DNA from: Vigna angularis
Lineage: Eukaryota; Streptophyta; Magnoliopsida; Fabales; Fabaceae
Length of the DNA stretch: 64,000 nucleotides
Assembly: GCF_016808095.1 (NCBI RefSeq)
Contig: NC_068979.1
Location: 30,444,376-30,508,375 of the forward strand
Reading direction: 5' to 3'
Shown in pieces: positions 46,300 to 59,800 of this stretch. The notes beneath the pieces are model-generated. The model made no database searches and was not told the origin of the DNA. It saw only the letters and a list, made by a program, of their open reading frames with translations. How positions within the stretch are numbered: the first letter of the stretch is position 1; every line of letters begins with the position of its first letter. Made by a program: the position numbers and the translations under genes.

Positions 46300-47755
46300 A
46301 AAAAACTGCCTATGTTAAAAATGTTCACTACATATATGATGTATAATTGATAATGGGATGTGAAATAAAGATGATGTTTCTAATTTGGAAGTGGAAAATG
46401 ATAAAAGATTACTTTACCTCATTTAACTAATACGCAGATAGAGAGAATGGAGAATTGGTGAGAAAGAAATAAGTATTCATCCATTATTTCAAAGAGACTC
46501 TGAAACTTTAAGTTACTGCAAATACAAACATAAGCACAAACACATTATCTACAAAATAAACAGTAACACAGATTAAGGTAGGAATTGATATTGAATACTT
46601 GTTACTTATCTTGTTTAAAAAGATATTTTTGGAAAAAAGCACCATGACTTTTTTTCTTCATACATATCGAATATATTTTTTATTTTATTTTTTAACTTTT
46701 AAATAAAATTATTTAACAACAAATTTTTAAAGTATAAATTTAGCTAAAACTATTAATTTTAAAATATAATTCAAATAAAATTATACATTAAATTGTTAAT
46801 GCAAAAAAAAAAATAGTCTTTTTTAAAGACAAATTTAAAAAAGTTGAATTAAAGTATAAGGTTTAGAACTTAATTTTTATGAATTAATTTAATTTTATAG
46901 ATTTAAAATTAAAATATTTAAACATATAAAACGTTGTCATATTTACTTAATATTTATTCTTGATAAAAAAGTTATAGATATAAAGATCAAATATTTTAAA
47001 AAAAATATTTTTCTCATTAATAACTTTATTTTGATAATTTAATTTTTAAATAGAAAAACTGAAATAAAATTTAATAAGAATTACTAGTAGATAAAGAATA
47101 TTTATATATTAGATAGCATGATACACATACATGTCTTGTGAATAAATAGATAATACACATACATGTCTTGCAAACCATTGAGTTTCTTATCACCATTTTG
47201 GATGAGTTATATAAGTGCAAGTAAAAGTTAAAATGTGATGTTTTTTATCTTTTTATTTTGAGGGGATTATTAAGGAGAGATTAGATGAATGTGACCTTAA
47301 TCTAACTTACATAAAGAATTAACTCTACTTTCAAACTAAGACTTTAAGATAATGAGTTTATAGATTTTTTTTCTTATGTAGTGTTTAATTTTGTTATTTC
47401 CACCTAATTGAAGACTTTAGACTCACATTAAAATTATTTCCAACAATCTCTTCTTCAATGATGAATCCCTTAAATGAGTCTTTTTTATATGATATATTTA
47501 TAGTGACCTTTACTTATACTTGCAATTGTTAATTACGGTGTCGGATTGTGTTGTTGTCATAAGCATTTAAGCTACTTATCAAGATGAATCAACGGTTATG
47601 ATTAAGGGTTTTGGAAATATATAAGAGATATTTTGTAGTAAGGAATTTGTTATTTTATTTTATTCATATACTTTATATACAGAGTAAAATGTAATAAAAT
47701 ATTAAATATTTCTTTAAATCTAAATAATAACTAATTTCTAACACTGAAAAATATT
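46293..47755. other. AT-rich intergenic DNA
   Basis: No coding region or named repeat was found. ATACACATACATGTCTTG is repeated at about 47121 and 47152, a 31-bp local direct repeat. Confidence 0.4.
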
Positions 47756-47759
47756 ACTA

Positions 47760-48147
47760 ATTTCACCTTTTTTATACACCAAGTCAGAACCTTCTTCCAA
47801 TCTAATCTTAAGCACATCACCTTGTTCAACAGCCTGGGAATCTGGTACCACATCCCCACTACTACACACACCTGTTTAACAAACTTAAATTGCTCGCCAG
47901 AGAACAAAAAACTCAGAAACTGATGCTATCAATCTTGTAAGAATTTTACATGCTACCAAATGTATACTCATCTAAGAATATAATCATACCTCTTAAAATT
48001 CTCATCTATTTGTCTCTTAGCAATGTCCTCTTCCAGCTTAGGATCCCTCGCCACAACACGTTGACGCATTTCCTCTACCCATGAACTCTCAAATCCAACT
48101 AAAATAGCTTCTTCACATAGTTTATAGAACTCTTTTTCTCTGAGGAA
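47760..48147 (-). pseudogene. Broken third copy of the NLR C-terminal exon module
   Basis: Minus-strand DNA at 48147-47991 matches the 3' half of NLR exon 7 (translation includes VGFESSWVEEMRQRVV and LEEDIAKRQIDEN, with its GTATGA donor). Following an intron-like spacer, 47877-47760 matches exon 8, starting from a TTAAACAG acceptor. A 4-bp insertion (ACAC) just after the acceptor shifts the frame, and the copy stops at about 47760. It lies about 2.7 kb past the NLR stop codon, in the same orientation. No upstream acceptor for the exon 7 part is present. Confidence 0.85.
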
Positions 48148-48496
48148 TAATACTATATGTAGAAATATGGGAAATATATTATTATTAATTTTCTGGACAA
48201 ATTATCCAGAACATACATATACAAACACAACACTTTAATTTCTCAAACTCATAATAGTAAGAGCACACTCAAAGTAACTCACAAGACACAGCAGCCCCCT
48301 CTTAGTTGCTTACGGTAGTGAAGCTTCTCTTTCTCACACAAATAACTCTCACACACAAATAGCACAACCAATTCTCTCTCTTCTTTCTTCTCCACGGTGC
48401 AGACACTTTGCAGCACACTTCTCCACCCTCTCTCTTTTTTTTTTTCAACCACGGTACACTTCTCTTATACCACACTACATACAAATCATATTATTA

Positions 48497-48769
48497 TTGA
48501 CCCTAGCGGCTATGAAAAAAAAGCTAAACATTATAGTAAGACTTAAGGCATTGGAAATAGGTATGAATGAGAACTTCCTTGTGCAGATTATTTTGAACTC
48601 ATTATCATTTAGGTATAGGCTATTTCGTTTATATGTAGGAATTTGGTTTCATAATCTAAAATTGATGTTACTATATACTCTTTTAATTTCGTTAATGGAT
48701 ATTTTAACTTCTTTAAGCACAATCATCTCATTGGTACTGGAATTTATTATGATACTTTACGTAAGATGA
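48497..48769 (+). pseudogene. Ty1/copia gag remnant
   Basis: The translation contains LKALEIGMNENFLVQIILNS followed by LSFRYRLF, which resembles the UBN2-type gag region of plant copia elements (pattern LxxLKxxLxENFLVQxILxSLPxxYxxF). The next 50 residues are decayed. No protease, integrase or reverse transcriptase is nearby. The CT-rich stretch 48290-48480 could be associated LTR DNA. Confidence 0.6.
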
Positions 48770-50865
48770 ATTTGAATAGTTTATATTTTGAAGCAATTCT
48801 TCTATAACCATGCTTTTATGGATGCAAGGTTTGAAAAATAGTCATAGATGCATGCTTTGAAAAATAACCATGTATTTGTTAAACAAGATTTCTAGTAAAG
48901 TGATTCTTAACATACCTTTTTAATTGTGAATTGATAGGACAACCAATACGTTTGGGGTGTAAAACAGAAATTAGGATTTAAAATCTGCAAGAACAGAAAC
49001 TAGATGTAAGAATAATCAATAGATCTTTCATTGATTACCCAAAATGAAAATAATCAAAGGGATATAAGTTTTGTTGTCGTAATCATAGTAGGAGAATTGT
49101 TGAAACTAAAAATGTAAGATTTGAGATATTTATAGGAAACAAAAGATGCCAAGCTCAGTAAAGAAATTATAAGATTTAGCCAAATCGATTTAAAATTAGT
49201 AAAGAAATTATAAAATACCGTAAAAAAAGGTTTGAGCGAGAATACTTTTTTTATATTTTAACTAAAACACTTTTAAGATAAATGATACATGTAATACAGT
49301 AGAGGGTATAACAATGATTAGACTAGATAATGTGTTATTTTAGTAATATTCATCCCATAAAACATAGAAATTATTAAATTTATAATGATGGAAGTGAAAA
49401 TGAGGAAAGATATATAAGTTTACATGAACAGAGAGAGAAATACCTCGAGAGATAGGAGAATTGGTGAGTTAGTGTAGAAAGAGAAAGAGAAAGAGATGAC
49501 GTAGAGCTTCTTCCATTGCAAAGACAAGGATTAGAATTTGAAATAAGAGAAGAAGTAAAGTTTGAAGAGAGAGATGAAAGTAATGCATTGCTTGAATCAC
49601 TCCAACACGCAACACAATAGAATAAAACCACACTTTCTCAACACTCTAACAACCATATATACCTTTTTCTTAACAATTGGTTCTTTTCTTTTCCACCAAG
49701 ATAATGAGTGTGCACAAGTTGATACTATCAATAAGCGGGTAATTAAAATTATCATACCTATTACTTATTAAAGGTATCCATTTATTACAGATTTTACCTT
49801 ATAGATGTCCTTTATTACACTTTTTTTGCCATTCATGATACTCATTTTCTTTGTTTGAGTCGATTTTTTTTTTTAAATCTGGTTTGGCATATTGATCCTT
49901 GTTGAACATCTTACATTAATCTCCTAGTGTTTTGTTCAAATTTAAATTTGTGTTCCAGAGTCCAGTAAATTGTTTTAAGGCTATTTGAATCATTAAGTCA
50001 AAATTTGGGTGTTAGAGTTGTTCAATATAAGGGTTGGCTGAGTTAGATTTTGGAATTGCACGTTTCTGCATCCAGTTGCTATGCTAACAAGTTTGTTTTA
50101 GTGCTTCCAACTTAATGAAGCAAAAAAACTACAAGTTTTAGTTGTCCTATGTATTTTCACTATTTGAACCACCAAAATTTTGACCATTTTCATAAGACAA
50201 GTTGCTGTTTCATTGGCTGCATTCTGAATTCTGGATTTGGTGCATGTGAATCTGAGTAGGAGTTGTAGCAAAAGCTTGGTTAGTCAATTTTAAAAAGAAA
50301 CAATCAACAAAAGGGTTATTACAATAATTTTAAAAAGTCAAAAGACTAGTGCAACTCATTTTCGAAATCTGGAAGCATCAGAACCAGAACTTTGCACCAG
50401 AAACTGGATTTTTCTCTTGGACATTTCGTAGAAAAGTTTCGACAAAATTTTATCTGAGTTTAATTTCGATTCAAATGCAACTTCTGTTTCTTACTTTCTT
50501 AATCAGTTCTAGCACCTATCTTAGGTTCATTTTTTTGAGTGCTTCCCTGCTTGATAGCTCGTTTATTGCATAAGTTTAAATTTTTGGAATTCCAAGCACC
50601 AAACTGTTTGTGAGAGGTCCTGTTGGGTGCTGTTTTTGCTGCTTAATTCAATCAGCGATGTGGTCGGAAATCAAACCCGTTGCGGCAACACTCATTACTC
50701 CTTTTAGTGAAGATATGTTATTATTTAGGTCTAAAGGAAAAATAATATTAAGTTACATAAAAGAACAAATAGCTTTTTTGATTTTTCGTAACACTTGTTT
50801 TGTCTTTGTAGCCAAGAGCAACCTCTTACACAACAGCAAACAATAACAATGAACAACGAAAACCC
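48770..50865. other. Intergenic DNA downstream of the NLR gene
   Basis: No gene is supported. The purine-rich tract 49420-49600 (GAGAGAGAAATACCTCGAGAG, AGAAAGAGAAAGAGAAAGAG) reads as CT-rich UTR-like DNA on the minus strand. The NLR 3'UTR is expected just below 50866. Confidence 0.4.
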
Positions 50866-53800
50866 TTACGGGATATTTATAGCAGCCATGCGATTGAGCT
50901 CATATTCACTGCACAAATTTGACCATTTGTAAGCCACGTCAAACAACTCTTGCTCAACTTTTCTTTTATCTTCCAACATTTGAGATCTATCCTTCATCAC
51001 ATTTTCAAGCTCCTTTTTGTACCCTATAGTTTCCGCAATGCGTTTATTCTTTTCCTTCTCCAAAGATGATAAGGCAGCCTCACAAACTTTTATTTGTTCC
51101 TTCAAAACAACTTCCTTCAGTTGAGCTTCATTGTAGAAATTCTCTGCCTCAGAAATTTTGGAAACAAGAGTAGTGGCCACCTCATTCTGACAAGCTTCAA
51201 GCTTTCCCAACTTGTCGGTGGTAGCAAAGCCTTGCTTAAAAGAGCGTAGAATGGTTGGGAAGTGTTGGAGCATAGTGTCTATAATACGTTTGAGTCCATC
51301 TGATAGAATCACATCTTTGAAAGGAAGGTTGGACAGCAAATTAAGAGTAGACCAAAGACGAAGAGTGTCAGTTTCAGAGCTAATTACGTCCTTCAGAGAC
51401 ATCTTCATAAACTTTTCTAGCTCAGCGAGGGTCTTTCCCACTGGTCTATCTTCACTCTCTTTTTCTGATGCAAATAAGCTTATGACATCGTTGGTCCCAA
51501 TGCCTGCCTCAGTTTGGCTGCTCCTAATTTCACTCTGGGAGGAATAAGAAGAAAGCATACAACAGACAAGACATTAGCATCAAGCCATAATAATTGCAAA
51601 GCATTTAGTTTCTTAATACCAATTTTGATAAAATCATAGAAAAGCAGATAATAGAAGTTAAACTCTGAGCGTGATGATAACAAATTTATTAAATTTAAAT
51701 TCCAATTTGAATTTAAGTTCGTTTTGTTTGTCTTAATTTCACTTCTACAACAAATGATAAATCAGAATGACCACATCATGTTTATATTGACCAAAAACAG
51801 GTTGGTGATGTGAATTGTTTAAAATAAACTTACATGTGGATGTGATTTACTTTGGAAAGTAATTTTCTGGTCTAACTGAGTGTTAACAAGTGGAGAAAGA
51901 ATTGATGAAGCTGCCATATTGGTGTTCTTTGCTATGGTTTCCTCCACAGTAACTTGCTCAATTCTCTGCACAAGAACAAAAAGATATGTAGTCATTATTG
52001 ATAGAAGGTGGACATGCATATTAATTTAAAACAATTGATGGTATTTTGTTTGCCATTTAGCAGAGGAATCTTGGGGCTACTTACAATTTCTCCAAATGGA
52101 TTTTGTTGGTTCATCAAAGACGGTTCAATAATCCGCTGTTTGTCCACCAATGCCTAAACGAAGTAATGAACATGTGTAAAATAATTATACTCTCGATACT
52201 TTTATTTCATCAAATACTCCGAAAAATATTTATTAGACTCACATTTTCGGGTGTTTCACGTAGAGGCATATTCAAACAACTTGGAGTTGGCCTTTCAACT
52301 GGTTGTGAGCTTGTTAATGTTGTTGCTATTCTTGGTATTTCTGAAATGGAAACTTCTGCAACAAATTCCTCCTCTGCTTCTTCATTTCTCAGGGTCCCAA
52401 TGTGGTCATTAGAAGCAACACCTTCTTCCAAGCTAATCTTAGGCCCATCAGCTCGTTCAACAGCCTGAGAATCTTGTACCATGTTCCCACTACTACACCT
52501 GTGTAACAAACTTAAATTCCTCGCCAAAGAAAAAGAAACTAAGAAACTGATGCTATCAATTTTGTAAAAATTTCATATGCCACCAAATGTATATCTAAAG
52601 AGAAACATATATACATTTTAATTGGGCATCAATAAAGTCAGTAATATTCATTCTTTACATTACACAGTTCAAAATTTAAATTGTCATACCTCTTAGAATT
52701 CTCTTCTATTTGTCTCTGTGCAATGTCCTCTCGCAGCTTAGGATCCCTCATGACAACACGTTGACGCATTTCATCAACCCATGAACTCTCAAATCCAATT
52801 TCAACAGCTTCTGTGCAATCTGGACTTGGCAGTATTCCTGCCTTTCCTTCATTCATCTTATCATCTTGTTCAACAACCTTTGAATATTGTGCAAGTATGT
52901 CCACGCCACCAGAACCAATGTGAGTTGCAACACCACCTCCAATGCCAATGTCTTCAACACCAGTTGACAAAGATTTTGTCTTAGCACCCTCTGCTGCAGG
53001 CCCCTCTTTAATACTATCATTTCTTACGTCCCCAATCTCCTGTGTATCACAAATTGAAAAAATATGATTGAGTTAGTGGCTCTAAAGTTTGAAAGCACCA
53101 TTTCTTTTAATGTTCATCACGTGGTAGTATGAGCTATTTTTAGTGGTTTTCTTAATATTATTTCGTTAAGTGCATGCTGTTCTGGAAAGCCTCCTTCACT
53201 GTTTGATTTCTGATACACCAACTTTGATTTGAATTATTGAACAAGCAAGGAGTTAGTCTTAATATGAAAAGATCCAATTTTATGTTCAGTAATTGTTGCA
53301 CTTATATGCTTAGGTATTTTATGCAGAGAAGTTGCCATACAAATAGAGATGGACTTCTAAATTCTAGAACAGTAGTTGGGTACTGCTAGTCTATCACTGA
53401 TGCTAGAACTTTTCCAATAAATGTGTCATTTTCACCAATACAATTTCAATGCTAAACCTAAATTTTGTAAGGTAACTATCATTATAACTAGTCCACTAAT
53501 TTCTTTCAGTGATATTGTTTTCAGTGACGAAAAATATGTTTTTAGAATCCCCTTTCGGAATCTTTTTTCCGCATAACGGTTTGACAATGTTTTCTCCTTT
53601 CCGGAATCCATATATATATATATATATATATATATCTTTTCATTTAACAAAGGAGTTGGATCATACAACTTAACCCAACTCAATCATAATAATATTAACT
53701 TAATTTATTCACTATATAAGCACTCTTTTAATGTGGTTGTTATTATTAATTACATTTTACATTTTTGTATGTTATGTTTTATAAATGTTTATGAACTTTA

Positions 53801-56800
53801 TTATTGATGACGAAATGATCAGCAATACGAAAAAATAAGTTATCCGATTCAACTACAATGTACTCGAATGAGAGGTTTTAATCCTATGACTTGGTGTAAA
53901 TACAATGGACATGTTCTTAAGTGAAGTAATTGATGGATTTTCAACCGAATAATTTAGTTGGAAGATTTAACAATGATACGAATATAAGTCTAGAGAAAAA
54001 AAGGCAAAGGGAAAGTTCACTAAGGTATATGAAAGAAAGAAGTGGAAACCCATTCTATGGGGCACCTGCACACACCCAATGACTGAGATCTTAACAGAAA
54101 GAATTCTTTCTCTGTTTTGAGGAGAGAGAAAGGGAAGGGGCAGAGTGAGCAATAATACAAGACTGACTTTTTTTATCTTTTTCCCTTTTCAGTGTTCATT
54201 GCTATAAAAAACCAATGAGACATAAGTTAAAATTTTCACATCTAACATCTTTTTTCATTCTGTACTTATAGTTACCAAAGCTACCTTGAATATGATATCA
54301 CTAATATATCTCCCTACCATCACTTATTTAGTGTCATTAATATCCTTTTAGGTTTAATAAGTCTTTATCCCACTATTACGATCACACTATTATCAATATA
54401 TAAAATGTGAGTAAACATATTCAATTTAAATTCCACCGTAGAAATTCCGTACTTTTTGTTTTTCAATTCCACTCCTAAAATCAGAATGGCAATATCCTTT
54501 TTATTCTGACCGAATATGTTAGAAATGTGAATTGCATAAAATAAACTTACATGATGTGGATGTGCTTTACTTAGTAAAGTAACTGTTGGATCCAACTTAG
54601 AGGTCGCGGATTCGGAAAAAATTGATGAAGCTGCCATATTGGTGTTCTTTGCTATGGTTTCCTCTACGGCAACTTGCTCAATACTCTGCGCAAGAACAAA
54701 TGATATGTAGCTTTGGTGTAATAAGTTGCAGACTTCATTTCTTTTTTGTGACTTATACTAGCAGGGTCATTGTCGATGGCAAGTGGATATATGCATATTA
54801 ATTTAGAATAATTTATGGTATTTTTGTTTGCCATTTACCTTTGGAATTTCACCAAGTGGTTTTTTCTGCTCCATCAAACACGGTTCACTAGTGTGCTGTG
54901 TGTCCACCAATGGCTAAACAAAGTAATAAAAAGGTGTAAAATCACAATAGTCTCATCTAATACTCATAAAAAGATTTATTAGACTCACATTTGAAGGTGT
55001 TGGCTTTTCAACTGTTTGCGAGTTTGTTAATGATGTTGCTATTCTTGGTATTTCTGAAGTGGAAACTTCTGCAACAAATTCCTGCTCTGGTTCTTCATTT
55101 CTCGGAGCCACAATGTGGTCAGTAGAAACAACACCTATTTCACCTTCTTTATCAACCAAGTCAGAACCTTCTTCCAAGCGAATCTTAGGCCCATTACCTT
55201 GTTCAGCATCCTGGGAATCTCGTACCATGTCCCAACTACTACACCTGTGTAACAAACTTAAATTGCTCGCCAAAGAACAAGAAACTCAGAAATTGATGCT
55301 ATCAATCTTGTAAGAATTTCATATGCCACCAAATGTATAATCATCCAACGAAATAATCATACCTCTTAGAATTCTCATTTATTTGTCTCTTAGCAATGTC
55401 CTCTTCCAGCTTAGGATCCCTCGCCACAACACGTTGACGCATTTCCTCTACCCATGAACTCTCAAATCCAATTTCAATAGCTTCTTCACATAGTTTATCG
55501 AACTCTTTTTCTCTTTGAGGAATAACACTATCGTCACTTTCCTTCTGAAGGAACAGCAACATATCTGCCAAAATTTTCAACCTACAAGCTTGAATGGGCT
55601 TTTTAAACTTCTTGGAAGCATTCCAGAGATGAGGATATGTTGTTATTGCCTCCACCAGAAGAGAAATCTGTGCATCATCCAGATCAACAAAATGTTTATA
55701 TGCTCCCAATCTTGTACGGATATCTGCAGAAGCTGTAAAATGTTTGAGAAGGTGATATGGAAATATAGGATGGAAACGAGAAAATAAGAAATCAAAAACC
55801 TGAAGAAATGTCAATATTGTTGTTAGGAACAACATCTATTCCTTCTTGTTTATACAAAAGGTTCAACCCTTCTTGTACTTGGATTCCTTGGCTTGCCACT
55901 GTTCCTGCCATGCCTTCATTCAATTTATCATCTTGTTCAACTACCTTGGAATCTAGCGCAAGTTTGTCCTCACCAGCAGACTCAACGTGAGTTGCAACAC
56001 CACCTTCAATGCCAATGTCTTCAACTAAAGGGCCCTCTTTAATGCTCTCATTTCCTACGTCCTCAATCTTCTGTGTATTACAAATTGAAAAAGTAGGATT
56101 GAGTGAGTGGCTCTAAAGTTTTGAAAGGATCCCTATATATTACTATTGCTTCTTCAAGTGCATATTGGTATGGAAAACCTCCTTCACTCTTTCATTCCTC
56201 ATACACCAACTTTCCTTTTAGGAGTTAGTCTTAATATTACAAAATCCATTTTTATGTTTGGTAAGAACTTTGATGGTACATTAATTTTAATGGATCACAT
56301 TGATTTGTTTTAATAAAAAGGAGATCAAATTTAGTACGTTAAATTGAAAAATGTTATTCTAATAATGAGACATTATCGGCTATAAAATTTATTTTATTTT
56401 ATTTTATATTCATATTCATAGATTGGTTGGTTCTGACCTCTGATGAAGCGTCACTGCTATCATTAATAGTTGAATCTACTATGGCTTCAAATTCCCAACT
56501 ACGAACTTCAGTGTTTACGAAATCTGTAGAAAGATATATATATATATATATATATTAGGAAATTCACGTGAAAATGAAATTCATAACAAAGAGGAATACA
56601 ACCTCAACTTTCCATGATGGATCACTATATCATTACAATTAAAAATAAAAAGAAACAGATATAAAAAGTTGGGAATTTTTTTATCACCCATCAAAATAAA
56701 GTGGCGACTCTACGTCATCATAACTAAAATTACCAGAACCTAATATTAAAAGACTTGCAGCAAAAAATTAAGTTAATGTTCTAATTTTAAAAAATTCTGG

Positions 56801-59800
56801 TGGTACTCGGTTGGGAATTGGAAACCATGCCAATATATACATATGCAAGACTTATTTCAAAGCATTTAGTTAACATAACAATTATTTAATATTTCTTGAC
56901 ATCGTAAAAAAATTAAAAAATAATAAATTGTAACAGTACACTAAGATAGATTAAATTACATAGATAACTAAATTGTAATAGTGCAAACAAAATGTGAAAA
57001 TAACTAAAAAAAGAGTTAATTTCTTAAAATAATTTGAGTCTAATAATTAATATATTTTCGTTGTTGAATAAAAGTGAGATAAAATTACATTTAATTTGAA
57101 ACTCATAAACTTCCTTTTTGAGAGTGTATACGAGTTAAGACCAACATTTATGTAGAAAAGAATTACCTTCAGAAGGAAAATCTTCAAGGAGCTTCTCAAA
57201 TGTAGTTGTTGAAGTCAAAGAGAGTTTTGGACATTTGTAGACAATGCAATTCTTTACATTATGCAATTCAATCTCTTGACTGAAGTTTTCCAGATGCATA
57301 AATATTAAAAGTTTGAGTCTTGGAAGCTCAACTTTAATCTTTCCTTGTTTACATCCAACAAGCTCTTCTAGTTCATTGGCTCCATTTATGGCCAGAAGAT
57401 GAAGATTGAGAAGGACATTAGAAGCAGAGAATAATCTTTTCAACTTGTGACAATGATCAACATGCAATGCTGCTAGTTTTGGGAAGCATGGTTGAGGAGA
57501 AAGAATATTAGACAAATTTCTATCCCCTTCAATTATTTCTCTTAATTCTTTGCATTTACTTATCGTCAAAAGCTTCAACTCTGGTAAGAATCTTACAACA
57601 GACTTTGGAAAGATTACTTCCAACTTTTCACATTTCCTTATTTCTAATGTGGTAAGATGTTGGAGAGTAAGTGAATTGTTGGGACCCACCCAAATATAAG
57701 TCATTTGAGGTAGAGATTCTAACATCAAGTTCTCTAACCTTAAACTCACTTGTTGGCCAATCATTATACAAAAAATACGTTCTGCATCAGAATCCATTAT
57801 GATTAGAGTTTGCAAAGTGGGGAGATGGTTCTGAATCCCTTTCGGATCCTGTAGGACATTAAGAGCAAATGTAAAAACATAAACGAAAAAAGAAAAATTA
57901 ATTAATAATCATAAAAAGAAAAAAAAGACAAGACTACCTTCGTACTTGTGATAATAGCCTCTCTTGAACCATAAAATGGATACAAACATTCGTAACAGCC
58001 AAAGTCCTTCAAAGATGGCCACGTCACAATGAGATTGTTGGTAGAACAAATGCTAACAAACTTTGGTAGATTCCGAAGAGAGAGTATTTCCAATGCTGAG
58101 AATTGAATATGAATCTCCTTATAATCCTTATTAGCTACGTCATATTGCCCAAACATATATTTCAATTGGAAACATTCATACACATAGAGCTTTTTTAAGT
58201 TAGGAAAGATAGCTTTCTTATTCTCTTTGCCATATTCATCATCAGTGTCTATAATGTACTTAAGTCCAAGACATTCAATAATTCTCAAAATTTCCAACAT
58301 CGTCAATGATGAAGCAATGGAGAGTTTAAAAAGGTACTTTGCCTTATCAAAGCCTGTCAGTTGAATCTCTCTAATATTGTGTGTCATAATCAAGTTCAAA
58401 CCGTGTGGTTGTTTTGAAAGACATTCAACACTTTCAACCGGCGGATCAAAATCTGAGTTCGATATCTGCAATTTATACACCAAAATACTTCTTAAACCAA
58501 ACTAAATATTATTTTAACTCTGATTATTAACGTATTCCATTTATATCGTATTGTTCGTATAGATAAAAGTTTAACCAATGTCTATAATTATTTAGATTCA
58601 CTTGTTTCTTCCCAAAAAAAAATTGCTCTCTGTTTAGTCTATTAAAAAAAATAATTTTCCAAAGTTAATCTATCCCAATACTTACACATTAAAAATTTAT
58701 GTTGTAGCTATTGATACGAACTCAGGTCACTAGTAAGTGGGAGGGCATGTAAGACCATTTATTACTTTTTACACAACATCATCTTGAAATTCAAATATTT
58801 AGATTAATTTTTCTAAATTCACAAAGATAGAAACAATGTAAATGATGGTTTTTCATACCTTGATTCCAATACAATCCCTTTCTGTAGCTTCTGAAGCATC
58901 GCTTGAACAATTTATGTTGAAAAACCCAACATATCTCCCAATATCCAATGATAGTGTTCTTAAAGATGGACATATCACATCATAACTACCAACAACGGTT
59001 CTGTTCCGAATACGATGAAGTTCAAGTACTTGTAAAGCAGGAAGCTCAATTTGAGTATTATTTCGACTAGAGAAGTCTTTCAAATCAGCAGCCTCTTTAT
59101 TTGTTATATCATTCAATTCTCCAACAAAAGAAACAGGGAATATACCCTCCAATAACTCACATTCACTGATATGTAGCTTTTTCAAACTTTGGAAGATTGA
59201 AATATCACTCTGACAATCAGGCTCATCCTCAACAATGCTTTCCTCCTGATTTTTATTGACCCTTTCGTGAGTTACTATATCCTTCAAACTTTTGCACCCT
59301 TCTATGGACAATTCTTCCAAAGAAGTCAAGGTCTTAGCTGTAGATGCTGTAAAAATTGAGCCTAACTTTCCACAATATGTTATCCTAAGGTTTGCAAGGC
59401 TTGATAGAGTTCCTGAAAAGCAATTATAAATTAAAAAATATTGGTTTCTAGAAACTAAAACCACAATCTAGAGCGTCAAGTTATCGGTTCGTAATGATGA
59501 AAATAATCGTACAAGACAGTTTCCGTAAAATAATTTTAAATTTGACAATCAACTTCACATGCAAATATAATTGTCTATAATTTTAAACGGAAAATAACAT
59601 CGCAATGAAACAATATATAAGTTCGAAGGTACATGTGTCACCATTTTTAACTAAGGAATACCATGTAATGTAACTAGGCTATGCTTACCTTCCTCTATTA
59701 GTTTATCACGGTCTGTTGATGGAACAATATCTCCAATTATTTCATCTAGCTTGTCACATTTTTCTATCTCAACAATTTTCAATTGAGTTAAGCCTCCAAC

